DNA from: Stentor coeruleus
Taxonomy: Eukaryota; Ciliophora; Heterotrichea; Heterotrichida; Stentoridae
DNA length: 64,000 nucleotides
NCBI GenBank assembly: GCA_001970955.1
Contig: MPUH01000102.1
Location: 1 to 64,000 of the forward strand
Reading direction: 5' to 3'
Shown here: one piece after another, positions 9,091 to 19,434 of the stretch
Layout: every line of letters begins with the position of its first letter
Position numbering within the stretch: position 1 is the first letter of the stretch
The notes under the pieces: model-generated
Databases searched by the model: none
What the model was told of the DNA's origin: nothing
Seen by the model: the letters and a program-made list of their open reading frames with translations, nothing else
Made by a program: the position numbers and the translations under genes

Positions 9091-10444
9091 ATGAAACTTT
9101 TTAGTTAGTTAATTTTTATCTGCTTGGAAATTTAACATTTTTAAGTTTGATTCTAAACAATTTAATCTAAATAATTAATATTGGAAGATTTTCTACATGC
9201 TTTTGTGGTTAAACTATCATTTATATCAATTTTTATATTTTTAACTTTATAAATAAAATATTGTTGCAAATATACTTTTCATACTAATTATAATATAAAG
9301 CTTATGATTTATGTAATTTTATACACAAAATGTTTAGTAAAAACTTTAATCAGTTTAATACTCATTGATATTTATATAATTAATGAAAATTATCATATCA
9401 AATTAAATCAACACAATATTTTTATTTATTACTTTTAGTTTGTAAAGTTACTTAAACATTCTCTTGTCTTTAAACTCTTATTATTGTCGATTCTTAATTT
9501 TTTCTATCAAAAATTTAATATATAAACTCTAATCAATATTTATCTAAAACAACTATTTAGTCAAATTTATATATGATATTTCCTTTTAAATTCCTTATAA
9601 ACTTAGAAACTTTTTAACTAATCAAGCACTTCTTATCTGATTAAAAACTAATTTAATTTTCTTAAATGATTATATTTTAATAGAAAAGCATATAATTCAT
9701 AAAGTCTACCATAACATTGTATTCTTTAGACATAAGAAAAAAGTACTAATTTTTTTCCTTTACTAAATAAAATAATAACTCAGGACATTTAAAAATATGA
9801 AGCTATTTTGATTATCTAAGTTTAAGTTTTACCATTTATTTAGAAATCTGATATAAATTATATATAAAAAAGTTGTAAGCTAACTTCACTGCTTTATAAT
9901 CTGGCTATATGTAAAGTGCATTCGCTAATAAGAAGCTATTTTATAGTTAAAATCTGATTGAAGCTATCTTATTTTATATGATCTGTAATGAAGTAAATCA
10001 ATTACATTAAAGTTTGAACAAGAAACTCGGGTATCTATATCGAAATGCTTGGCATAGTTCAGCTAGAAAGTTCTTAGGATATTAAGCCATAAAAATTACT
10101 CCAACCACAACAAAAACCCAAAATATTTTTAATCACTGAATAAAGAAAAAATAATTCTCTGCTAATAGAGAGAAAATGCATACCTTTCTACTTAAAAAAA
10201 TCCTATACTAGCCGAGACATATAGATTCTTAATTCAATTATCCCTAACACCCTATAAAGCCAAATCTCAATTATTTCCCCAGATCGAAATCCTATACAAC
10301 AATACCTATTCTATTAATACACTTACACTAATAGATTTTAAATAATTTTAAAACCTTTACTTAAAATCTGTTAATAAAATTTGTATATAAACCAGAAATC
10401 CTTTTAATATCCCTTGCAAATAAACCTTGTAGAGAAAATTAAGC

Positions 10445-10462
10445 ATGGCTAATAATAAATGA
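10445..10462 (+). promoter_or_regulatory. Upstream micro-ORF overlapping the start codon (copy 1)
   Basis: ATG GCT AAT AAT AAA TGA encodes MANNK. Its stop shares bases with the ATG of the secreted-protein gene (AATGAAA). The same arrangement is preserved in all three tandem copies. Overlapping stop/start pairs allow termination-reinitiation in other systems; that it does so here is inference. Confidence 0.5.
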
Positions 10463-11856
10463 AATTTCTGGTGAGCATTTGTCTTATCGGTATGGTCCTC
10501 GGTGGACCAGGCTTAGAACAAGCATTTAAAGACTCCAACGACATGGACGTGCTATCCGGATTCCTCTCAGGACTCGGAATTTCTGACACTGTCTCACAGT
10601 GTTTCGGAGAAAAAGGTAGAATCATCGAGAAACTCAGCTCTGGCTTTGAAAACATCGAATCAAGCTCAACCCAACACGTTTTCAATGGTGTCAAAAAAGT
10701 TGCAGATACTTTTAAAAACGTTCCTAAACATCTTGCTCGCTGTGATCAAAATTATGCTCTCATTGCCAGTAGAATTGATAAAGCACTAAGAACTATAAGC
10801 AAACCAAAAACCTTAACTATTGTTCCTGGAGAAAGTATTTTAATTAATGACATTGAAGTCCTTCCTTATCTAACAACAGCCATTAATAATTTAGATGCTG
10901 GAGATTATTTCACAACTGGGCAAACCCTTGCTGGACTTGTTAACAATTTCATGCCTGCAAACTTGAAAGGGCTTAATTTCAATCAAGTCATGGATATAAT
11001 TGGAGGTTTCTTTGTAGGTATGGCTACTGATGTTAATGCTACTGATGTCGCTCCTTGTGTTACTAATGCTGGAGTATTCGGAGGGTGGATTGAACAATCA
11101 ATTATTGACTTTTCTAAACATACTTTTGATGGAACTAAAGATGGGTTCATGGACTTATCAAATGCTTTCGGAGCTTTACCTGGATTTGTTAAGAAATGTG
11201 TTCCTGCTGCTGTTGAAACTGCTGCAGTTGTTGAAAAAGCTGCAGTTGCATGGGCTCACCCATTAAGCTTACTTTATCACGTTGGTTTGAATATTATTTT
11301 CAATGGGCAAGAGATCTTTGCCGATATTTCTAAAGCTATGGGAGATTTTCAGAGTGGAAACTGGTATGGTTTTGGCTTTGATATTGGCCAAGCTGCTTTT
11401 AAGATTATTTACGTCCCTAAGAAAGAAGTTTATCAGACTATTGATGAAGATATTGTTATGATCATGGAAGGAGCATTAGCTGAACTTGGAGAAACTGGAA
11501 TGGGATGTGTAGTAGTCCCTGATATCTCATCTCAACTTGTTGACATGGTCGAAAACTGGGAATTAAAGACTTTTATTGATGCTAAGAACTCACTTACCAA
11601 TATGGCTGAAGCTTTGAATGTTATAATCCCAACAGTTCAGACCTGTGTTAGTGAAAAGACCTTGAGCCTTCTTAACATTGGATCAAGCACTCTCAACGAT
11701 CCTTATAGCTTTGTTTATATGAAAGAAGGAAAAGTTGCTGTCATCAACGGCAGACAAATTGGATTCAACATGAAAATTGCTGTAATCAACTACAACATGC
11801 AAGACTGGAAAGGTTTTGGCTACTACCTAGCAAAAATCCTTAAAGACTTAGCATAA
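10459..11856 (+). CDS. Secreted protein of unknown family, intact tandem copy 1
   Basis: The 465-residue product begins with a clear signal peptide (MKFLVSICLIGMVLGG) and has no later membrane segment. It carries evenly scattered cysteines, amphipathic helical stretches and many Gly/Asn turns, so it is probably a soluble, disulfide-bonded secreted or vacuolar protein. I do not recognise the domain. It is the only complete member of a three-copy tandem array (starts at 10459, 13354 and 16307). Comparison with the others confirms the frame from MKFLV to the TAA at 11854-11856. A TATATAAA lies about 70 bases upstream. The micro-ORF MANNK ends on its start codon. Possible roles include defence, mucus, mating signal or food-vacuole protein; none can be chosen from the sequence. 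Confidence 0.85.
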   Translation: MKFLVSICLIGMVLGGPGLEQAFKDSNDMDVLSGFLSGLGISDTVSQCFGEKGRIIEKLSSGFENIESSSTQHVFNGVKKVADTFKNVPKHLARCDQNYALIASRIDKALRTISKPKTLTIVPGESILINDIEVLPYLTTAINNLDAGDYFTTGQTLAGLVNNFMPANLKGLNFNQVMDIIGGFFVGMATDVNATDVAPCVTNAGVFGGWIEQSIIDFSKHTFDGTKDGFMDLSNAFGALPGFVKKCVPAAVETAAVVEKAAVAWAHPLSLLYHVGLNIIFNGQEIFADISKAMGDFQSGNWYGFGFDIGQAAFKIIYVPKKEVYQTIDEDIVMIMEGALAELGETGMGCVVVPDISSQLVDMVENWELKTFIDAKNSLTNMAEALNVIIPTVQTCVSEKTLSLLNIGSSTLNDPYSFVYMKEGKVAVINGRQIGFNMKIAVINYNMQDWKGFGYYLAKILKDLA

Positions 11857-13339
11857 TTAGTTATTATCTTTCTTCTTTTTAACTTTTTTTTTCCTTTTGA
11901 CTTAACTATTGTCTTCAAAATTTTTATAACTTCGGGATTTTATATTTTTCTTTATAAAAAGTCAATATAAGGCTAATTAATCAAATAGATTATTTATCTC
12001 TTTGGAAGTATAAATCAAGAATAAAACTAAGCCTATTGCATTTAGTATAATGCTGTATATTCAGATTGTAGATATAAGCATTAAATTTTGGATATTTCTT
12101 GAACTTATTTAGTATTTTTTTAGTTTAGCCCAAAGAATAAATATATTTGTTGATACTTGAAATTATGTAAACTCCTATAGACTGAGTATAATTTTTATTG
12201 AAGTTTTAATACTTATAACTTAATTGAAGTTTAATATTTAGGAATAAAACACTTAAAAATATACAAATTCAACTGAAATCTGTAGTATTTCAATGCATTC
12301 AATAGTATACAACATAATATATTTGACTAAATTGTAAATTATGTATATTTCTTTATCTAATCAGTCAAATTTTAGGTTTTCTTTTAAGGTTATTCTTACA
12401 GTCCTGTAATTTTTATTTCTTAAGACCTCTTTCTGGTATAAAATAAATGCTATTATGATGATTAAGTTTTATAGATAATATAATCAATAATTTGTATTTA
12501 TTGTTTAAGGGATAATGAGAAAACAACTTTTCTTTTTGAATATACATATAATTTCTTAACATATGAAAAGATATAAAAGTGAATTTTGATTATCTAAGCT
12601 TATAATTCAACCATTTTATTTAGAAATTCTAATATAAATTATATAAAAAATGTTAGGAATGAACTTGATATTCGATAATATTCTTACATGTGAAACACAG
12701 TTATTTATAAGAATGCAAAATTTACTGATTGATAATTTACTTTAGTAAAATTTTATATGAAAAAGTAAGTGGAATTGAAGAATACTGTTTTGGATGTGTA
12801 TTTAGAATCATAACTTAAACTAGAGTAGTTATTCTTTAAATATGAGTATTTGGATAAAGTAAGCAACCTCAAAAATTAGGCATAAGCCTTGGTCCTGATG
12901 ATGCTTACTATAGGTAAATTCTATATATATTATATATTATACAAAAAATCGTTGGCAGTGCCTTTTCAGATCGTTTTTATGGTGTTTTATAGAGATACTC
13001 ACTCTGAAACCAAAAAAGATCAAAATTTTTTTTCCGTCAAAAAAAGCGAAAAAAATATTTCTGCTATATGCAGGATGATTCATACCCTTCTACTCAATGC
13101 AAACCTTTACTTTAACTCAAGCATATAAACCCTAGCACCAAAACCCTCAAGCCAAATGTCATCAAGAAATAATTCAAAATCCCTACAACATTGATATTCA
13201 GACCTGTTTTGCTATCTGACTTGACTTAGTTTATTCTAGTTTTCTATCAAACTCTTCCTTAAAAACTCAAAATAGAGTTCTTGTATAAAAATCTTAATCT
13301 TATACTATGGTATAAATAGACCTGTAGAGAAAATTAATC
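11857..13339. other. Intergenic spacer belonging to the tandem unit
   Basis: AT-rich sequence that is repeated with divergence at about 14960-16292. The best-conserved part is the last 500 bases before the next copy, which includes a T-run/A-run segment near 13020-13070 and the TATA box. No gene is seen. Confidence 0.6.
13311..13318 (+). promoter_or_regulatory. TATA-box-like element, copy 2
   Basis: TATAAATA lies 43 bases upstream of the ATG at 13354 and is kept at the same spacing in copy 3. Copy 1 instead has TATATAAA, further upstream. The spacing suits a TATA box with a very short leader. Confidence 0.5.
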
Positions 13340-13357
13340 ATGGCTAATAATAAATGA
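13340..13357 (+). promoter_or_regulatory. Upstream micro-ORF MANNK overlapping the start codon (copy 2)
   Basis: Identical in sequence and position to the micro-ORF of copy 1: ATG at 13340, and a TGA stop overlapping the ATG at 13354. Confidence 0.5.
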
Positions 13358-14959
13358 AATATCTGGTTAGTATTTGTCTTATCGGTATGGTCCTCGGTGG
13401 GTCAGGCCTAGAACAAGCATTCGAAGACTCCAATGATATGGATGTCTTATCTGGGTTCCTCTCAGGACTCGGAATTCCTGACACTGTCTCACAATGCTTC
13501 GGAGAAAAAGATAGAATCGTTGAGAAGCTCAGCTTCGGCTTTGAAAACATTGAATCAAACTCAACCCAACACGTTTTCAATGGTGTCAAAAAAGTTGCAG
13601 ACACTTTTAGCAATGTTCCTAAGCATCTTGCTGACTGTGATCAAAGCTATGCTCTCATTGCCAGCAGAATTGGCAAAGCACTAAGAACTATAAGCAAACC
13701 AAAAACCTTAACTATTGTTCCAGGAGAAAGCATTTTAATCAACGGCATTGAAATCCTTCCTTATCTAGCAACAGCCATTAATAATTTAGATGCTGGAGAT
13801 TATTTCACAACTGGGCAAACCCTTGCTGGACTTGTTTATATGTTCATGCCTGCAAACTTGGAAGGACTTGATTTCAATTAAGTCATAGATATTAGTATTA
13901 ATTAGGATTATCGCTTGACTATTGTCTAACCTTGCTAATTTTCTTCTTTTATAGTATATTTTCGTGGTAAAGTTTTTCATTTCTCTGTCGATCTTTGATT
14001 ATTTCTTATTGTTATATTTTTTCAAATTCTTCATTTCATAAAACGATATGTGACACTGAAAAAATTTAGTTTCTCCATTCGCATATTCTTTAAATTCATT
14101 TACTATTCATGTCTTTCAGTAAGTTATGGATATAATTGGAAGTTTCTTTGCAGGTATGGCTACTGATGTCGCTCCTTGTGTTACTAATGCTGGAGAGTTC
14201 GGAGAGTCGATAGAGCAATCAGTTACTGACTTTTCTAAGCATATTTTTGATGGAACTAAAGATGGTTTTATGGACTTGTCCAATGATTTTGGAGCTTGGC
14301 CTGGATTCGTTAAGAAATGTATTCCTACTTCTGTTGAAACTGCTGAAGTTGTTGAAAAGGTTGCAGTTGCTTGGACTCATCCATTAAACTTCATTTATCA
14401 CGTTGGCTTGAACATTATTTTCAATGGGCAAGAGATCTTTGCCGATATTTCTAAAGCTATGGGAGATTCTCAGACTGGAATCTAGTATGACTTTGGTTTT
14501 CAGATTGGCCAAGCTGCTTTTAAGATTGTTTATGTTCCTAAGAAAGAAGCTTATCAGCCTATTGAAGAAGATATTGCTTTAATCATAGAAGTAATATTAG
14601 CCGAACTGGAATGGAATGTGGAAAAGTCCCTAATATCTCATCTCAACTTATTGATATGGTCGAAAACTGGGAATTAAAGACTTTTTTGATGCTGAAAACT
14701 AACTTGCCAATATGGCTGAAGCTTTAAATCAAATAATTCCAGCAGTTCAGACCTGCGCTAGTAAAAGAGCATTGAGCATTCTTGAAATTGGATCAAGCAT
14801 TCTCAACGACCCTTATAGTTTTGTCTACTTGAAAGAAGGAAAAGTTGCTGTCATCAATGGTAGACAAATTGAATTCAATATGAAAATTGCTATGATTAAC
14901 TACTTCATGCAAGAATGGAAAGGCTTTGGCTAGCAAAGATCCTTAAAGACTTAGTTTAA
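13354..14959 (+). pseudogene. Secreted-protein gene, tandem copy 2 (broken)
   Basis: The first 175 codons match copy 1 closely, including the signal peptide, and are fully open to a TAA at 13879-13881. There a 241-bp insertion flanked by 14-bp direct repeats splits the gene. Homology resumes at ATGGATATAATTGG (14126), then is broken again by a Trp-to-TAG change (14483-14485), a frame change near 14600, a small deletion near 14700 and another near 14930. It cannot encode the 465-residue product. Either it is a pseudogene, or it now encodes only a 175-residue secreted fragment. Confidence 0.85.
13879..14119. mobile_element. Insertion flanked by 14-bp direct repeats (copy 2)
   Basis: TAAGTCATAGATAT (13879-13892) and TAAGTTATGGATAT (14120-14133) flank about 227 bp that is absent from copy 1, where only one such 14-mer exists. 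The insert has no open frame and no obvious terminal inverted repeats, and ends in TCTTTCAG. It may be a small non-autonomous transposon with a target duplication, or a retained internal eliminated sequence with a pointer-like repeat. Confidence 0.6.
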
Positions 14960-16292
14960 TTAATTAATGTCCTTATTCTTCTTACCTTTTGCTTTCCATC
15001 TTTGACTTAACTATTATCGTCAATAATGTCTAACTCATGATTTCATATTTTTCTTTATAAAAAGTCAATATAAGGTTAACTAATCAAATGGATTATTCAT
15101 TTCTCTTGGGAAGTATAAAATCATTAATAAAACTAAGCCTATTACATTTAATAAAATATCGAATATTAAGATTGCAAATATTAGCATTAAATTTGTCATA
15201 ATTTTAGGTTGCTATGATTTTAAAACATATTTAAGTCACTTATATAATTATAATTTCAACTAAAAATCATTTAAAAATTCTCATTACTTAATTTAATATT
15301 TGTATAAGATATCTAATTGAGTTAGACTTAGATTTTAAGTTTCTCTTTAAAATTACGCTTAAAATCCTGTAATTTTGATTTCTTAAGACCTCTTTCTGAT
15401 ATAAAACAAATATTATTATGATGATTAAGTTTTATAGTTAATATAATCAATAATTTGTATTTATTACTTAAGGGATAAAGAGAAAACAATTTTTCTTTTT
15501 GAATATACATATGAATTCTTAACAATTGAAAAGAATTTTGATTATCTAAGCTTATAATTCAACCATTTTATTTAGAAACTCTGATATAAATTATATAAAA
15601 AATGTTAGGAATGAACTTGATATTTGAGAATATTCTTTCATGTGAAGTGTAGTTATTTATAAGAATGCAAAATTTACTGATTTGATCACTTACTTAAGTA
15701 AAATTTTATATGAAAAAGTAAGTAGAATTGAAGAAAACTTCTTTAGATACATATTTAAACTCGTAACCTAAACTAGAGTAGTTATTCTGTAAATATGAGT
15801 ATTTGGACAAAGTAAGCAACCTCAAAAATTAGGCATGAGCCTTAGTCCTGATGGTGCTTACTATAAGCAAATTCTAGATATACTATATATTATACAAAAA
15901 ATCGTTGGGAGTACCTTTTCAGATTATTTTCAGGGTGTTCTATAGAGGTAGTCACTCTGAAACCAAAAAATATCAAAATTTTTTTTCCATCAAAAAAAGC
16001 GAAAAAAATATTTCCGCTGCATATAGGATGATTCATACCCTTCTACTTAATACAAACCTTTACATTAATTCAAGCACATAAACCCTAACACCAAAACCCT
16101 CAAACCAAATGTCATCAAGAAATAATTTAAAATCCCTACAACATTGATATTCAGACCTGTTTAGCTATCTGGCTTGACTTAGTTTATTCTAGTTTTCTAT
16201 CAAACTCTTTCTTAAAAACTCAAAATAGAGTTCTTGTATAAAAATCTTAATCTTATACTATGGTATAAATAGACCTGTAGAGAAAATTAATC
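14960..16292. other. Intergenic spacer of the tandem unit, second occurrence
   Basis: Homologous to 11857-13339 with scattered substitutions and small indels. No gene is seen. The last 350 bases are the best conserved and lead into the TATA box. Confidence 0.6.
16264..16271 (+). promoter_or_regulatory. TATA-box-like element, copy 3
   Basis: TATAAATA lies 43 bases upstream of the ATG at 16307, the same spacing as in copy 2. Confidence 0.5.
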
Positions 16293-16310
16293 ATGGCTAA
16301 TAATAAATGA
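16293..16310 (+). promoter_or_regulatory. Upstream micro-ORF MANNK overlapping the start codon (copy 3)
   Basis: Third instance of the same micro-ORF: ATG at 16293, with a TGA stop overlapping the ATG at 16307. Confidence 0.5.
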
Positions 16311-17931
16311 AATATCTGGTTAGTATTTGTCTTATCGGTATGGTCCTCGGTGGGCCAGGCCTAGAACAAGCATTCAAAGACTCCAATGACATGGATGTCT
16401 TATCTGGGTTCCTCTCGGGACTTGGAATTCCTGAAACTACCTCACAGTGTTTCGGAGAAAAAGCTAAAATTGTCGAGAAGCTCAGCTCTGGCTTTGAAAA
16501 CATCGAATCAGCCTCAACCCAGCACGTATTCAATGGTGTCAAAAAGGTTGCAGATACTTTTAAAAACGTTCCTAAACATCTTGCTGGTTGTGATCAAAGC
16601 TATACTCTCATTGCCAGCAAAATTGATAAAGCACTAAGAACTATAAGCAAACCAAAAACCTTAACTATTGTTCCAGGAGAAAGCATTTTAATTAATGGCA
16701 TTGAAATCCTTCCTTATCTAACAACAGCCATTAATAATTTAGATGCTGGAGATTATTTCGCAACTGGGCAGACCCTTGCTGAACTTGTTAATAATTTCAT
16801 GCCTGCGAATTTGGAAGGACTTGATTTCAATTAAGTCATAGATATTAGTATTAATTAGGATTATCTCTTTACTATTGTCCAGCCTTGTTAATTTTCTTCT
16901 TTATAGTATATTTTTGTGATAAAATTTTATATTTCTCTGTCGATCTTGATTATTTCTTGTTTGTTGTGATTTCTCTAAGTGTTTTTTCAAATTCTTCATT
17001 CCATAAAATGATATGTGATAATGAAATTTTTTTAGTTTCTTCATTCGCATATTTTTTAAATTCATTTTCTATTTCATGTCTTTCAGTAAGTCATGGATAT
17101 AATTGGAGGTTTCTTTGTAGGTATGGCCACTGATATTAATGCTACTGATGTCACTCATTGTGTTACTAATGCTAGAGAGTGGATAGAACAATCAGTTACT
17201 GACTTTTCTAAGCATACTTTTGATGGAACTAAAGATGGTTTTATGAACTTGTCTAATGCTTTCGGAGCTTTGCCTGGATTCGTTAAGAAATATGCTCCTG
17301 TTGCTGTTGAAGCTGCTGAAGTTGTTGAAAAAGCTGCAATTGCTTGGACTCATCTATTAAGCTTAATTTATCACGTTGGCTTGAACACTACTTTCAATGG
17401 GCAAGATATCTTTGCCGATATTTCTAAAGCTATGGGAGACTCTCAGACTAGAAACTTGTATGACTTTGGTTTTCAGATTGGCCAAGCTGCTTTTAAGATT
17501 GTTTATGTTCCTAAGAAAGAAACTTATCAGCCTATTGAAGAAGATGTAGAAGTAATATTAGCCGAACTTGGAGGAATTGAATATGAAAAGTTCCTAATAT
17601 CTCATCTCAACTTATGGACATGGTCGAAAACTGGGAATTAAAGACTTTTGTTGATGCTAAGAACTCACTTACCGATATGGCTAAAGCTTTAAATCGAATA
17701 ATTTCAGCAGCTCAGACCTGCGCTAGTAAAAGAGCATTGGGCCTTCTTGAAATTGAATCAAGCATTCTCAACGACCCTTATAGCTTTTTCTACTTGAAAG
17801 AAGAAAAATTTGCTGTTATCAACGGTAGACAAATTGGATTTGACATGAACATTGTTATGATTAATTACTACATGTAAGACTGGAAAGGCTTTGGCTACTG
17901 CCTAGCAAAGATCCTTAAAGACTTAGCTTAA
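16307..17931 (+). pseudogene. Secreted-protein gene, tandem copy 3 (broken)
   Basis: As in copy 2, the first 175 codons (signal peptide onward) are open and end at the same TAA, here 16832-16834, where the insertion begins. Homology resumes at 17093 and stays in one frame to about 17570, where a frame change occurs. The remaining frame from 17614 meets a Gln-to-TAA change at 17875-17877 before the ancestral stop at 17929-17931. The damage in the 3' half differs from that in copy 2, so each decayed separately after the shared insertion. Confidence 0.85.
16832..17086. mobile_element. Insertion flanked by 14-bp direct repeats (copy 3)
   Basis: The same insertion as in copy 2 at the same codon, here with a 255-bp offset between the two 14-mers: TAAGTCATAGATAT at 16832-16845 and TAAGTCATGGATAT at 17087-17100. 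Sharing it with copy 2 dates the insertion before the second duplication. The right-hand repeat is closest to the uninterrupted site in copy 1. Confidence 0.6.
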
Positions 17932-18351
17932 TTAATTAATATCCTTCTTCTTCTTCTTAGTTACTATTTTCCTCTTAGATTTAACAATTACTGTCAAAGC
18001 TTTCTCAGCAAACTCAGTCAGTTCATCTTTTTTCCTGAAAAAAACCTTATCAATATAAGACTTAGAGACAGCTTTTGGGTGAAAATTTAAAAATTGGGCC
18101 TTCGTTTCGCTTTGGGCTATATAAAAATCAGGCCTAAAAGCTAAATTAAGTCTCATACCTTTAATATTGTCCTGTTCTTTTGATGCTTTTAAAACCCCAA
18201 ATGTTCTATTTAAATCAGGCAAAGAGATATTTTTATCGTTAGGCTCTTTTATATATGATTTTGATAAATCAGTACAGCTAGCAAAGTTGAAATATTTGTC
18301 TCTACGTTTTTTTAATAATATTGGGATTTTGTATGAGTGGTTTGAACTCAT
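17932..18351 (-). CDS. Hypothetical basic protein
   Basis: A 139-residue protein, Lys/Ser-rich with a poly-basic end (KSKRKIVTKKKKK). No domain recognised. The LNLAFRPDFYIAQS segment in the middle looks like an ordered motif. Its stop codon abuts the ancestral stop of tandem copy 3 with no spacing: the plus gene ends at 17931 and this one at 17932. The start ATG at 18351 is preceded on its strand by TATATAATAATC. The basic tail could be a nuclear-localisation or nucleic-acid-binding segment, but this is inference. Confidence 0.65.
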   Translation of the reverse strand: MSSNHSYKIPILLKKRRDKYFNFASCTDLSKSYIKEPNDKNISLPDLNRTFGVLKASKEQDNIKGMRLNLAFRPDFYIAQSETKAQFLNFHPKAVSKSYIDKVFFRKKDELTEFAEKALTVIVKSKRKIVTKKKKKDIN

Positions 18352-19434
18352 TAAATTAGATTATTATATATAAAAAATGTTCTTTGGGATGCCTAGAAAG
18401 ATATAAACAGTATATACAAAACTCTAAATGTTGAATTCTAAAGAATGCTATGTTGCATATTTAATTTATAATAATGGGTTGTCGGAAGATAAAAATTTAA
18501 ATTTAGCTGTGAGAAAGTTAATTTGATTCAATGCATTATTAGTAACTTATCTAATTAGTTATAGTTAAAAGCTTTTGGGAATATAGTTGTTTATTTTAGG
18601 GGAATATTTTCAGAATTACAATATGATATTAAAGGATTTATGGACTTTGCAATAAAGTACGATTTTCATAAATCACATGTTTTTTACTAGAATAAGATGA
18701 TGAGAAACTATTGATAATAAGGATCAGTGTTGTATAAAATATAGCATTTGCATGAAAACTAATTTTTATATAAAACAGTCAATACTCGTAAAACTAATGC
18801 CAAAGATACTGATGGATACTATAAGGTATCAGAGATGCTGAAAATTTGTAAAACAGTCTGAACTAATTGTAGTATACCTGCAAACACATCTTAAAAATGG
18901 CAGTGAATTTTTTAATTCCTAGCTTCAGTAATAAAAACTTAAGTCTCCAAACTTACAGTTCCAAAAGATTCAGATAAAGGCATCATATACCCTATAGTTA
19001 TAAATATAGTCTTACAATACTAAGCTTTGGGTTTATCGACTTATTAAAACAATTATTAATTAAATTGTAATAATTCCCATAAGTTTTAAAAGTATCAGAA
19101 AGCATTAAAATATTTTTCATGCAAAAGAATGTATTAATATCTATATGAAATATTAGATAGATGACTAGAATCTTCATTCAATATTCCCATACAAGATCAT
19201 ATATAAAATGAATACGCTACAGTATAATTAGAGACTCATATACAAAGTGATTATTTATATACAATAAAGTTAATAAACTACAAAAAACCAGAAGGAGTAA
19301 AATAAACTAATTTCACTAACCACTTTAAATTTTGGAATAAAAATATAGTTAATCTTATACATAAACCCTCTAGGGGTAAATATTTATTTTATAACTTAGA
19401 CAATTATAGATTTATAGTATAAGCTATATAATAA
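18352..19434. other. Intergenic, nothing recognised
   Basis: About 1.1 kb of A/T-rich sequence with no open coding frame, no repeat unit and no RNA gene that I can see. Confidence 0.6.

Larger units (their letters stand above)
8079..10444. other. AT-rich intergenic desert with two assembly-joined duplications
   Basis: About 2.4 kb without a complete gene. N bases at 8780 and 9043 join duplicated pieces: 8564-8779 recurs from 8781, and 8996-9042 recurs at 9044-9090. The true region is about 260 bases shorter. A short coding-like patch lies at 8491-8679. The rest is low-complexity A/T with no tRNA or structured RNA that I can see. Confidence 0.65.
10459..17931 (+). repeat. Tandem array of three secreted-protein gene units
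   Basis: Three direct copies start at 10459, 13354 and 16307 (steps of 2895 and 2953). The similarity includes the intergenic sequence: for example, the stretch with GTAAGCAACCTCAAAAATTA occurs before copies 2 and 3. Copies 2 and 3 are closer to each other than to copy 1, sharing an insertion, a TATAAATAG promoter motif and a stop codon. The likely history is one duplication, an insertion, then a second duplication. Confidence 0.9.

Noticed and set aside
12889-13128. Plus-strand frame in the spacer before copy 2
   Set aside because: Its residue content is low-complexity Phe/Lys/Tyr, and it is not preserved in the homologous spacer before copy 3.
16885-17133. Plus-strand frame of about 82 codons across the insertion in copy 3
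   Set aside because: It is hydrophobic, T-run-derived sequence running out of the insertion into the gene in the wrong frame, and it is not kept in copy 2.
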